A stretch of 64,000 bases of DNA from Kryptolebias marmoratus (Eukaryota; Chordata; Actinopteri; Cyprinodontiformes; Rivulidae), in NCBI RefSeq assembly GCF_001649575.2, contig NC_051452.1:3831490-3895489 (forward strand). The letters run 5' to 3'. The notes under the pieces were generated by a model. The model was not told where the DNA came from and made no database searches. It saw only the letters and a list, made by a program, of their open reading frames with translations. This document shows positions 44,901 to 56,075 of the stretch, in pieces. Each line of letters starts with the position of its first letter. The first letter of the stretch is position 1. Both the position numbers and the translations under genes were made by a program.

Positions 44901-46566
44901 TCTGACGTGCCGCTTCGTCCATGCTGAGAGAGGCCCTCTCCAGCTGAGAGGTGATGTCATCCAGGGAGATGTTGGCGGCCGTGGGCCGAGCGCCGACGCT
45001 GCCGCCTCGTACAGTGTTGGCTGGGGATGCCCGGGTGCTGCTGCTGCTACTTCCTGATGGGGACGATTGAACACAGACGGAGGAGAAATCTATTCAAGTT
45101 AAGACTGAAACAGTAGCTTTACATAAATCCTGCCAGAACATGATAACAAATGTTCCCCTTTTTTCTTTGTAACATCACTTAGTAGGTGTTAGTTTTCCAA
45201 TTTGAACAAAAAAGATAATTTGATCATGACTGATATTCCTTTCCCATCACATCCATCCTGAACATTACAACCTACAGTCTTAAAGAAGTGTCATTTTTTT
45301 TAAACTGATTTGATTTGAACAACTAGAATCCTCCATCAGACCAGAACGGGACAACATTTCCTTCAAAAACTCCAGCAGCTGCTCTCCTCAGATCCTATAT
45401 TGTTAATAAAAAAAAGAGGGGATGCTTCACAGCGGGAAACATGACTTCATCCCAACTGCCATCAAATTAAAAAGTTACCTTAATTTTCCTAAAAATGGTC
45501 CTAGTTTAAACATTTGATATGTTTACTATGTTCTATTGTCAATAAAATATGGGTTTATGCAGCTTGCAAATCATTGCATTCAGTTTTTATTTCCATTTTA
45601 TACAACGTCCCAACTTTTCCAGAATTGGGGTTGTATTTTAAAATACAAACCACAGCTGAAGACTGTTTACAGAGCTATGAAACACATTGTGGGGAAAAGG
45701 AAAAAAAAGGTTCTCTTATTGTGCAGCATGTTATAAATGGACATAAATCTATGGGACCACCTCCACTGCTTCCTCCTCCACTTGTGCCGGTGTGTTTTGC
45801 GCTGGCACTGCGGACCCCAGGGCCCCTCTGCTGGCCTTTGCTCTGGCTGCGGGAGGTGGAGTTCGGCTTGGAGATGGTACTGAGCTCCTGCTCGATGGAG
45901 CACAGGTCAGCCATCAGGGCGTCCAGGTCCACCGTGTCTCCCTGATTCAGAGCCTCTGCGAGGTTCGAAGACGAAAGGATGGAGAGCAGAAAGAGGAACG
46001 ACGTGAGTCACATCCTACGGGTTTTTTGGACAAAAATAAATAGACTGCTATGACTGATTTGGACAGCAGAGTGACATCTCACCATTTATGTTATACATTG
46101 AGAAGCGGTAAGAGAAGTTGGCTATGTTTGTCTCCTGCCTCAGAGGTGGCTTCTGCAGAGCTTTCTGTGGCCTGCCATCATCCAGACTCTATATTGGACC
46201 AAAAAATTGTTTTCAAAAAGTGCAAGATTTCAGCCAAAGCAGAAGACCATAATAACCATGTCTGATAGCTAGACTCCTTAGTCACACACATATACACACA
46301 GATCTGCACAATATGAAGTGAAGGGTGGGAGGGGAGTTGCTAGGATACGGGCTAAGAGACAGGATTAGCAGTGTTAAGGTTGCTATGGATACAGCTCCTT
46401 CCTTCGTTTTTCTCTTCTCTTCTACCTGTGTGTGTGTGTGTTTCACCTGTGTGAGCTTGTCCAGCTCGCCCAGCCAGGCTCCAAACATCTTGTCCAGGTC
46501 CTGGTCCTCCTTGTCGCTGTCCTCCTCGGCTCCATGATCCAGCTCATCGTCCGACACCTGCTCCAT
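32976..46566 (-). CDS. raph1: Lamellipodin (Ras-association and PH domain protein 1)
   Basis: This MRL-family scaffold links Ras-type GTPases and phosphoinositides to Ena/VASP and actin at leading edges. Coding exons are 46447-46566, 46083-46188, 45761-45955 (donor uncertain), 44632-45053, 40019-40096, 38230-38389, 37989-38110, 37651-37716, 37407-37550, 36778-36888, 36349-36447, 36114-36234, 35646-35782 and 32976-35568. The start [20 protein letters not shown] follows directly on a splice AG, so the leader lies on upstream exons. A coiled-coil [11 protein letters not shown] segment spans about 282-307, the RA domain about 308-401 and the PH domain about 432-545. The last exon encodes a proline-rich tail with at least six FPPPP Ena/VASP-binding motifs, ending [17 protein letters not shown]. 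The visible protein is about 1457 residues plus the gap. The single large last exon stays open if the gap is a multiple of three. Confidence 0.95.
34519..34618. other. Assembly gap (100 N) inside the raph1 last coding exon
   Basis: It sits in the polyproline coding tract. Codon phase on the two sides (950 and 1543 coding bases) agrees only if the true gap is a multiple of three, so the 100-N placeholder causes an artificial frame break. Confidence 0.97.
35427..35466 (-). repeat. 12-base codon repeat coding QQQP in raph1
   Basis: Three near-identical 12-base units encode [12 protein letters not shown] or Gln-Gln-Pro-Gln in the raph1 tail, an in-frame microsatellite likely to vary in length. 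Confidence 0.8.
39055..39110. repeat. Fragment of a dispersed repeat (TTCATGA/ATATTTTG family)
   Basis: The words AAAATCCATCCGGCACTTCATGAAATACTTTGTGAACAGACA-like match fragments at about 43775, 57490, 60040, 60240 and 61180 allowing for divergence. It lies in a raph1 intron. Confidence 0.5.
41716..41880. mobile_element. Dispersed SINE-like repeat in raph1 intron
   Basis: It begins TTTCAGCTGCTCCC and GGGGTCGCCACAGCGA, then GGATGCCCTCCCTGA and GGGCTCGAACC, and ends CACTGATCCACTGCAGC. This is a word order found in a very common fish repeat whose end is tRNA-like. It is a partial copy. Confidence 0.65.
43625..43825. repeat. Copy of an old dispersed repeat in raph1 intron
   Basis: It contains GGATTCTCAACTACTACTGC, TCTTGAATTAGGTTGACTCC, TACATCCAAGGATTCATCTAATGG and GTGAGATATTTTGCTAA, which recur in diverged form at 57475, 59515, 60040 and 61150. 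Confidence 0.55.
44082..44168 (-). CDS. raph1: Candidate 87-base cassette exon of raph1
   Basis: On the raph1 strand an acceptor TTTTCCCAG and a strong donor GTAAGT enclose 87 open bases. They encode [18 protein letters not shown] and then [11 protein letters not shown]. Both ends are phase 0, matching the phase-0 junction between exons 44632-45053 and 40019-40096, so inclusion adds 29 residues without a frame change. It would sit just before the coiled-coil and RA domain and adds a strongly basic cluster. I cannot recall whether mammalian RAPH1 has the same exon, and use is unproven. Confidence 0.6.
45300..45637 (-). mobile_element. Dispersed DNA-transposon-like repeat in raph1 intron 3
   Basis: Read on the minus strand the right end begins TACAACCCCAATTCTGG, then AAGTTGGGACGTTGTATAAA and AATGCAATGATTTGCAAG. 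This is the terminal sequence of a very abundant fish element. The left limit is approximate. Confidence 0.6.
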
Positions 46567-46998
46567 CTAGACCCATGCAGACGAGCAAAGAGGATTGATT
46601 CCACATGCATTTACAAATTTACACACTATCAGGTCACACCCATGAAAAAAAATGTAAAAATAAATAAATAAAAAACTCTCCCACCAACCTTACTGCTTGT
46701 TGCCATGACGACCACACACAGACCCCCAGCGGGCACTCTGTGCTTTGTGAATGCTCACACCACTGACACATCCATCACCTCCACTTTACACTTTACCAGC
46801 GAAAGCCAACAAATATGGAGGACAGAGGACCTCAGGATCAATAAAATACTAATAAATTCAAATATTAAGTCAGTCCTGGGTAACTCATCAATCAGAACTC
46901 GCAGAACAGCAGCGCATGGGATGCAGGTCCATGTTCTGGATGATACAGCGCCCTGGTTTTGAGGCCTTGCTGCTGTTTCTGAACAAAAATGATAACAG

Positions 46999-47013
46999 AG
47001 CTCCCCCTAGTGG
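46999..47013 (-). promoter_or_regulatory. CTCF-like motif (CCACTAGGGGGAGCT)
   Basis: On the minus strand it differs by one base from the classic CCACTAGGGGGCGCT core. It lies about 430 bases upstream of the first raph1 coding exon. Binding is inferred from the motif only. Confidence 0.4.
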
Positions 47014-50000
47014 ACCAAAAGGGAACGCGTTAGGCCTGTCTGGCTGTAACAGTCCATCATGCTTTCAGAAGCATTCTGTTTTAATATAAGATTAGGTTAG
47101 ATGGATTAATCTGAACACAGGTCAGCAAAGCAAACTACCAAACTTTATAGAAAGACACATAAATGTAGACAAAACAAACAGTTCAAGAACGCAACCTTGA
47201 TGCGTGCCGACTTATCTAACGCCGTCCCTGGTTTCTTCAAAAATATCTGCGGCAGTCGACTGAGTCAGAATTCATACGGCTTGCATAAGCAAACTAAGAC
47301 GGGTGAATAATTTCACAGGAACGCCAGCGTTCACCGACGGAGGACTGTTATCTAATCTGCTGATACGTTTGTCAAGTGGAAGGAAAACACGGTCGGAGTC
47401 ATGCGTGCGACGCCTGCTCAGACGCTAGAGGAAGTACAGAGAGCACGAAACACACATGCTCGCAAACTGCACATTTGCATCTTAATAGCCAGAGAAGGAA
47501 AACATGAGCAAACAAGCCGAAGCACTCTCCACAGAGTTCCTCTCTGTTGGTTCAATCAGACACCCCTCTACAGTCAAATCAGATGGAATATTCCCAAGTA
47601 ATCCCACTGATGTTTTCAAAAGGTGTCATTCCCTCCTGTTATCCCCACTATGTGGTGTCAGCCCCTAGCAGGGACTGTACCAAACCAGGATTAACCCCTC
47701 TGGCGACCCCCTTTCCTTTTGATCAGCAACATGTCTGCGTGTAACTCATGGCTTCCTGTTTGCATACAACCAGGCCAGCAGGTGAAAATCCAACCAGCAT
47801 ATAATGATGGTAACCACACACAGCAGCTGAGGGACACTTGTTACAGTGTTACATTACAGCGTCGATGATGGATCGCTTCCTGCCGCGGGCACCGGAGAAC
47901 TCCGCCCGGCAACTCTGTGGAGGAAGGCGGAGCCGAGCAAATCTCCGGGTGCTTGAAACTACATCCACGCGCTCACGAACGCGTGTGGGAGGCACAACAG
48001 GAAATAGCCTGGATGTGCAGAATTCCTCATTTCCCTTATGACCCCGGCTTGGTGTCCGGAAACTCCAGCTGTCCTTCGGTTTTCCAGGCCATTTACTGGG
48101 AATGGGAGGGGTGTACAGATGGAAGGAGAAGTTCAGGGTGATAAATACGATAAACTGGCAAACCATGAGGCCAGGCTGAAGGAGGTGAATAAGTGTAAAT
48201 CTTCTTATGAAAAGCCTCCCCCACCGTACAGCATGAGATCACAGCAAGCAGGACACAGAAAAACGAAAGGACTCAAATCAAATGATCCTGTCTTATGGTT
48301 TCCAATATTCCCACAGCTGGCTTGAAATGTAAATACACAAACCCAAAGTGATTCGCTGTGGGATTCTTCTAATTGTGATGTTTAAACAGCCCGGGGTCCT
48401 TCACACACTTGCTTACACTGAAACCCACCAGCACTTATTGGTATTTACAGACGGCATCTTGTGTACACAAACTGAATAAAAACACTAATAAAGTCAAAAT
48501 AGACCAAAAAAAAAAAAAGATTCATCACGATAATGAATTACTTAAAAAATGACTCTGGGGCTGCTGTTCTAATGGAATCACGGCCTCAGCAGGAGATCCT
48601 GCTGCAGGTTTAAGTGAATTACCACCTGAGGCTTGGCTTTTACGATTATGGAGCATGACCTCGGTGGGAAAGGGGGGGGTTAGGAGGAAGCTGCAGAAAC
48701 ACAGAAGCATGATCACAAACTTTGGCCTTTGCCCCTCTGATACTGTGTGTCAGAGCTCCTGGGTTTTTCCCCCCTTCCTCCTTTGCAGCATTTTCTTTCT
48801 GATAAACAATTGTAGTTGCAGCAGATGATATTCCTCTGGCAAAAATAAAAAGAGTAGAAAGGAAAGATGTAACTGTGCTTTCAGAGGAACAAAAGGGTAG
48901 CATGGATGCTCCTGCTAGTTCCCCAATGGCTTTCCTAGTGGTAGCGTATAGGGCAGCATTTAGTAACAGTATAAGTGAGATCCACACAAAAAGAATGAGG
49001 AAGAAGAAAACGAACAAGCAATATGAACAAAACCAATAGTCAGAACTTGAGTTAAAAACCAAAAACAAATGGCACAAGCAATGTAAAAGCACAGCTCGCA
49101 TTTGATACAGCAGAGACCGGAGAGGTAGGAGGAGGAAAATGAAGACGACATGTCTATCTTTAGCCTTTCAGTTCAAAGTGTGTCATGAGGAGAGGAAAAG
49201 AGGCCCGAGTTGTATAAAGAAACTGAAACGTACTGTGTGCCATCTTTGGAAATATTGATAAAAGTGGAAAGCTTTTGGTACCTCAGCTCACCATATGTGC
49301 ATCAAACCTAATTTGATCCTAGAAAACTTTGTTGTGTTGCCACTGAAGGACGTTTCGTCACATAATTGATGCAGCTTGAGGGTTTTGTTTTCCCCTCCCA
49401 CCACAGCCGCACACAAAATGTGACCAATATAGTCACATCAAACCCTAAACACAACTTCAGGTCAAACATTAAAGATTAATTTAGGGAAATGCATCATCTG
49501 CCTCTAATCTTTCCGGCATGTTAGGAATCAGAGTAAACAATGATAATGCATTAACACATGAGGGGGAAAAAAGGCCTGCAACTTTTCTGCCTTCTTCCAT
49601 AAATATGCAAAAAAAACAAAAAAACAAACGGAAATAATACAAAACCACAGAAGTTATCTGGATGGAAGAGAATGAGAGCATGAGATGACCTCTTTGGTTC
49701 AATCCTCCTCAACGGACGGAGTCCTGCTGTTGGTTTCGTTCACATTAAGCTGCCTCTGAAAAAGACTAACATGTTTTATGATTTGGCATCCAGGCCAGAC
49801 AAGTGGTACTTCATTTCTGAGAGGTTTGCAATAACCAACCTGCTGATGTTTCAGTTACCGAGAGGCACCAGATACGAGATCAGACAAAGCAATCATTCTG
49901 ATTCGTCTTCAGGTTACAGCATGTTAAAACACTGCAAAAAGAGTCGTTTTTGGTTGTTAATTGTTTTTTCTGGGGCATCTACTGAACTAAAATAAATTTA

Positions 50001-50843
50001 AAAAATAAGGGCTGGATAAATGCACACAGCCTGAAAATGACAAATGCCTCAGACCCTCCCCAGCTGATTCAGCACCCCTGTTTCCAGTTAGCGTTCAAAT
50101 GATGAACAGCCCGTCGCATCTGACTTACAAATAAATCTTTTCATATTTCATTCACGCAGGAAACACAAGGGCCGGGATGTGGAACATAAACGTAGCTGTG
50201 TACACATGATTGTGGTCAAGTACTTCATCCAGTACTTCGAAACAGACTATTTTTAGATCAAACGCTCCGACTCGCCACATTTTGTCTCTGTGTAATGAAG
50301 TTTGTAGGAGGTTAATAAAAACCTGGCATTTTCATTGGGAAACACTGACTCACAAGCACAAACCTTAAAATCCAGCTTCCCTCACACCCAATTTCTTTTT
50401 ATTTTCACAACTTAAATGAAAATGTGAGCCAAAACTGAGAAGAACCAATGTGAAAAAAGACACTGGATGAAAGAAGATAAATAAAATTTACACCCATCTT
50501 CAAGCATGGGTTTATAGCTTGGTGAATATAAAAAAATAAACACAAAGAAAGGCATGTTCTTGCTCTGTTGTGTACAAAATATGCAAATATTTAAAAAAAT
50601 CCCAAATATCCTCATAGCATTTTCCTTGTAACAAGCTTCCTTTGTTGCAACAGTTCAGTCCAACTAACATGTATCTATTTGGACTTGAAATAACTTTGAA
50701 TCATTTTGATGACAAAAAAAGCTCTGAAAGCAAAGAGGAAGCTGTGTATATAAAAGCAGAGAAGCAAGGCTGCTAAATACGCTAACAGCTAGCATTAGCT
50801 GCTCAGCTAATCTGTTCCTCGTTCTGCTTCAGTTAACGCGTTG

Positions 50844-51160
50844 CATCCATCTATCCATCCAGGCTTGCAGGAAGCTGGTGCCCATCTTCTGCAGTCACTG
50901 AGTGAGAGACCGAGGGGGGGGGACACCCTGGACACCCAGTCCATTACAGGACCACATCGAGACAAATGAGACTCACACCTACCAGTTACCAATGAACCCA
51001 ACATGCGTGTTTTTGGTCTGTGGGAGGAAACGGGAGGAAACCTACGCGTGCACGTGGAGAACACCCAAAGTACATGCAGAAAAGCCCTGGACCGGGAGTC
51101 CATCTTGCGACCTTCTCGCTGGGAGGAGACGGCTCTAACCGCTGCACCACACGTGCCGCC
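50844..51160 (-). mobile_element. tRNA-derived SINE, full or nearly full length
   Basis: On the minus strand it starts GGCGGCACGTGTGGTGCAG with CGGTTAGAGCC (A-box region). It continues through CATGCAGAAAGACC-like and GTGGGAGGAAAC words on the opposite strand, and ends in CCATC repeats. This is the layout of the common teleost tRNA-derived SINEs. Confidence 0.75.
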
Positions 51161-53403
51161 CTTAAGTTACAACAGGAGTCAAAATATTGCCGCCAATGTT
51201 GACAGGATGTAAATTATTCCAAATAAACCCATCACTATATTTAGCAAGAGAAAAGTAGATCGCGAGCATGAGTTTGATGTCAAACTGGTTTTTGACGTTA
51301 AGTGTTCCTGCTGTGTGATGTAGCACATTTGAGGCAAACATAAAATGCTTTTTAAATCGATTCTAGCAGGAAGTCTTTGGACCGAAATCACTTCTTCTTT
51401 TCCCCACCCAGGCAAATATTCATCTCCAGCATCTGGTCCAAACTATGGTCCAGGGTTCACGCTTGTTTTGTTGTTTTTGGCAAGTATCTTTTTCATATGG
51501 TTTTCATGCATTAGCAGCTGATAGCTAACTTACAATGACTATGAAAATTCTGCAGCTAATTTTACAACAAGCCGTTGTAGCTACCATGAAATGTGTTAAT
51601 ACTCTGAACTATTATATGCTTCTACACTTTATGCAACATACCATGTAGCAATCCTGTCACTCTTTTAATGCACACCTTAGCACGACACAAACACGATTTG
51701 TTTCCAGGGCCTTACTGAAGCTTTTTAAAACCACTATGCACTTTAAGTCCATCTAGTGATGTAGCGTATGGTGAAGTAGACAAAAGGAGGTCAAAAAACA
51801 AAGCCCTGTTGCTCTCGGATGCTTGGTCTCATTGACTTTCAGACATAAAACAGATTCGATCTCTCTGAAGCTGTGCGGGGATGTAATTGCTTCCAGGCTC
51901 TCATTTCCACAGCCAATCCTCTTTCTTTCTCTGCTCTTTCCCCCCTCCCCTGATCAGACCAATGCCACTACGTCAACTGAACATAATGCAAGTTCCAAGC
52001 AGAAACAGAAAAACAGGCTCAGTGTCTCAACAAAGGAGGGTCTATTCAACTGAAGTCCAGTGTCCAAGTAGGAGTGGGTGGCAAGTCAAACTCAGACGAC
52101 CTCTAATGGTAACGGAAGTCTGGCCCAAAACACTGCATAGTACTTTCAAAGTTAAAGGAAGGCAGGGTGGATTCAAGTTATTTTTATTAACTAGCATGGC
52201 TCACAAAGCTGTGCTGCATACTTCAGTCATGGCTTCATCAATACAGGATTTACTTCTTTATGGTCACCTTCAGTTATATGTTGAGGATATTTCTTACCTA
52301 CTAAACTAAAGACAACTTGAATGGAAATTTGCTCTAATGGCAAGAGGTTTTGACCCAAAATGGTCAACAAATAAAGCTTTTCCAACATTGAGAATAACAT
52401 GTCCTTATACATGTAAGTCAGAAAGACGTGCAGTCGCAGTGTTATTGAACATTGCGACAACAATATCAGTTGGAATAAATTCATATTTTTCAAACTCCTT
52501 TTTCTATTCTGTCTTTAGGATCACTCGACACTGTTTTAGAATCTTGGCCAATAGAGTAAATTGTTTGTAGGCACTGATAGGTCTATTGAACTGGTTTATT
52601 GCAATTTAAGCAGTTTTTTGGGATGTTCATATTGTGGACATTAAGGCTGCGATGACGATAGTTCAATGTATCATCCGGCTCTAATTTAAACTACATATTA
52701 AACAACCAAGTCAACAGAACTGAATAAATATGAAATGTCTTGTTTGATCAAATGTGTGAAGTTATTTGAAATGTGTGCAATTTGTTTTGTATTCTTTTCC
52801 CGTGTTTTATAAAAGAGAAATGGTTCTGTTTTAGTGTTTCTGGTTTGTTTACAGCAATATGTTTTATGAAATGTCAATTTTGTTAAAGCTTTTTGTCGTT
52901 ATTATTCCCGTTGTTTCGGCATTATGCCACTTTTAATCGCAGGAGCACGGTAATTCAAAGTGGCATACGTCACATGAAACAAAAGGACGTATGCCACACG
53001 AAAAGGAGGAACTGTTGTGAGGGAGACGATGAGCTGGTTAACAGAGCAGCTGCGGCAGCAAAGGGTTGATGGATGGCTACAACAACAGAGGAGCGGAGCC
53101 CCCCCCATTAGATCTTGAATAGACTGAAGGCTGATGGCCAAAATAACAGCTTCGGTGACATTAGTCAGGCATGAGCAGCAGCCTGAAAGCAGACGACTTG
53201 CACTCAGATGCACACAAATGGATCCACAAAAAGATCCGGGGCTCACTCAAGCCTGGCATGACACAGCGAGCCGCGCCGGCTCACACAGCCAATTAGGAAG
53301 GAGGGGCGCCGAAAGAGGTGGGGGGACAGGGAGAGAGGAGAAAGACGAGGAGGATGTCAGGAGCTGACAGATGGAGAGGGAGCCAGAGGAGTGGGGGGGG
53401 GGG

Positions 53404-53404
53404 N
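53404..53404. other. Single ambiguous base in a poly-G run
   Basis: One N interrupts a G11 to G13 homopolymer. Confidence 0.95.
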
Positions 53405-54852
53405 GGTCACACTGGTGGGTGGGAGGTGCGAGGAGTCGACGAGCTCGCCAATATCAGAGTGAGCTGAACTTCAGCCGCCATCGCCATGGCAACACACAAG
53501 CGCACAGATCTCCCCGCAGATCAACATGCGAGCCTCATCGCGAGGCTGGCTCAGCAGTGACTCAGGCAGAACATCCAGCTGATGATTTTCATAATCTGTC
53601 AGTATGGAAATATCAGAACAACAGAGGTGATCTGGGCTCGATAAAAGCAGGCCGAGCAGCTCCCTCCCTCCCTCCCGCACGAAGACAGCGAGGATGCGTC
53701 AGCTTTTCCCTGCCTCCCTCCAGGCCACAGGCCCAAATGTAAAAATCAATAGCCTCTCGTCCATTCCCTAAAGAGATCAGGTTCCATCCACACGCATAAA
53801 AGGGTTCAGGTGGTCTGCTGCAATGTATTGTTGTTACGCACAAGCTTTCAAACATGATGCAGCACTGGAGCAGCAGACATTAAAAAACAGGCTGAGATTA
53901 GGAGATTTGTTAAAGCACACATTTGAGCTCTTATTGTGAAGAATTACACCCTGCTGCACTGTCAAACAAACCCATACTTAGTGTCTGATCAGATGTGAAG
54001 TTAAAGCTGCTGTAGCTTTAAATAAAACCCTGGCTACCCTGTAAATTCATCAGTGTCACTTCCACTTGGTATCAACATTTCTGCTTCGTTATGACCACTG
54101 AAGAATGATTTATTATCACTTCATGTTTCTCTCAGTGCTCCTCAGCAGATGCAACTAATTAGATAAAGTGGCTTTATAGGATAATAAAAACTAATGGATT
54201 CATGTAATAATTTAATCCTTCTGCTGCATGTGTGTGCGTTTAAATAAATAGATGCTTGGTAATGTGAGCTTGCCTGTAATAGTGCTGGGATTATGTCTAA
54301 AGCTGCTGACTCTAAAAGTTGACCCATTTGGGTTTTTCTGTAGCTAAAGCTGAGATTCATTTCTAGAAATCAAGGCAGCTTGTAGCCAGTTTATCAAGCC
54401 ATCTTTTATTTTGTTTATTTGGTTTTGGACAATAAATATAACACTACTGTAATCGTTTTTTAGGAAACCGTTAGATGAATCTGTTTTTTAAAGTGTGTAA
54501 TTAACCTGCTATCTTGCATTAGAAAGCTCTTTCTCGCCCGTAAGAGATGAAAGAGAAAAAAAAAAAAACATTCTGCAAGCAAATCTAAAGTCGCAGATTT
54601 TAATTCGGAACTTGCTTTTGCAGCACTTTTACTTTGAAGGCGAGTAGGCGTTTACCTGGGGAGTCGGGTGTCGCCCTGCTGGGAAGTTGCGAGAGATTTG
54701 AGTCACCTTCAGCCAGCAAATGGTAAAAAAATAAAAAAATACAAAGACTGAAACAGAATGTAGAGTTTATAACAAGAATTGGAAATCTTCCTACAAACCA
54801 AGATATCAATCCTCCGTCGCAAACAATCACCTGCAGCTGTCCTTTACATCTG

Positions 54853-55373
54853 AATGGTAAATGGCCTGCACTTGTATAGAGCTTTATCAAACCCAAGGAC
54901 CTCAAAGTGCTTTACACTACAGCAGGGGTGGGCAACCCTGGTCCTCAGGGCCTCCATCCTGCATGTTTTCCTTGTTTCTCTGCTCCGACACACCTGATCT
55001 GAATCAATGTGTGATTAACAGGCTTCTGCAGAACATGAAGAGGTGATTTAACCTCTGAATCAGGTGTGTTGGAGCAGAGAAACGAGTAACACATGCAGGA
55101 TAGAGGCCCTGGAGAATTGGGATTGCAGATCCCTGCACTACAGTCAGTCATTCACCCGTTCATCCACACACTGATGCTGGTGAGCTACATTGTAGCCACA
55201 GCTGCCCTGGCGCAGACTGACAGAAGCGAGGCTGCCATTACACCAGCGCCACCGGATCCTCTGACCACCGATGAAGTGTCTTGCTCAAGGACAGAACAGC
55301 TGAGACGGACGGAGCGGGGGTTTGAACCAGCAACCCACCTGTTACAGGACGAACCCCTACCTCCTGAGCCACC
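54853..55373 (-). mobile_element. tRNA-headed SINE-like repeat interrupted by a MITE
   Basis: It is the reverse-oriented relative of the copy at 63199-63511. Shared words include TAAATGGCCTGCACTTGTATAG, CAAGGACCTCAAAGTGC, CATTGTAGCCACAGCTGCCC, and the TGAACCAGCAACC (B-box complement) and CTCCTGAGCCAC (A-box complement) parts. The MITE at 54923-55135 splits it. Confidence 0.8.
54923..55135. mobile_element. Palindromic hAT-like MITE with perfect 8-base target duplication
   Basis: The terminus CAGGGGTGGGCAACCCTGG and an inverted end ATCCCTG enclose a long imperfect palindrome (ACACCTGAT and ATCAGGTGT arms). Flanking direct repeats CACTACAG (54915-54922 and 55136-55143) are identical, an 8-base duplication as made by hAT transposases. 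It inserted into a SINE-like repeat. Confidence 0.9.
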
Positions 55374-55529
55374 GATTCATATCTACCTCAGGTATGAAAC
55401 AAGACTTCAGTGAACTTGTTTAAGCTTAACAAAAATGAGATTTTTCACTAGAGAAACATAAAAGAAAATTAGCTATTTTAGAGCCCAATTGCAATAAATC
55501 ATCTTAGCAGTTAATGATATTTATAGCTG

Positions 55530-56075
55530 CCATATTTTCCGCACTATAGGATGCACTGGATTATAAGACACTGTCAATGAATGGTCCATTTTTGAACTTT
55601 TGTCATATATAAGACGCACTGGCCTATAAGGTGCATTAAGCAAAACAAAACAGACCCATCTTTTTCGATGCAAGGATCAAGTATAAACGACTACACCGCT
55701 TGCCATGCACGGAGCCATGCACGGAGCCCTGCACGGAGCCATGCACGGAGCCATGCACGGAGCCATGCACGGAGCCATGCACGGAGCACTGCACGGAGCC
55801 ATGCACGGAGCCATGCACGGAGCCCTGCACGGAGCCCTGCACGGAGCCATGCACGGAGCCATGCACGGAGCCATGCACGGAGCCATGCACGGAGCCATGC
55901 ACAACGCTACAAAGCAACTATAACTGAGCCTTAACGCTGCAAGCAGTGCGGCTTTATAGTTTACCAAAGTCGTACCAAAACATTACAACTTCTTACATAT
56001 ATACGGTGCTCTGGATTAAAAGGCACACTGTCATGTTTTGAGAAAATTGAAGTCCTTATAGTCTGAAAAATATGG
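55530..56075. mobile_element. MITE with CCATATTTT termini, carrying an internal minisatellite
   Basis: Inverted ends are CCATATTTTCCGCACTATAGG on the left and, read on the minus strand, CCATATTTTTCAGACTATAAGG on the right. Subterminal words TGGATTATAAGACACTGTCA and ATAAGACGCACTGG are typical of a widespread fish MITE. Its middle is occupied by the 12-base tandem array at 55705. Confidence 0.8.
55705..55908. repeat. 12-base minisatellite, 17 units of ATGCACGGAGCC
   Basis: Seventeen 12-base units follow without interruption, with only A/C variants (ATGC or CTGC, GCC or GCA), then a degenerate unit. Because the unit is a multiple of three and lacks stops, most frames look like long ORFs (MHGA, CTEP or ARSH repeats). 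These are not genes. Confidence 0.97.

Noticed and set aside
47838..48166. Overlapping ORFs near a mild CpG cluster as a novel gene
   Set aside because: Both strands are open to similar lengths, with no family match and no splice sites in phase; at most a regulatory element.
55705..55908. Possible CRISPR-like array
   Set aside because: The units are contiguous 12-mers without unique spacers, in a vertebrate genome; it is a minisatellite.
55636..55967. Several overlapping ORFs of 70-96 residues made of MHGA, CTEP, ARSH or APCM repeats
   Set aside because: They are all readings of the 12-base minisatellite, present in most frames on both strands, and have no splice or start context.
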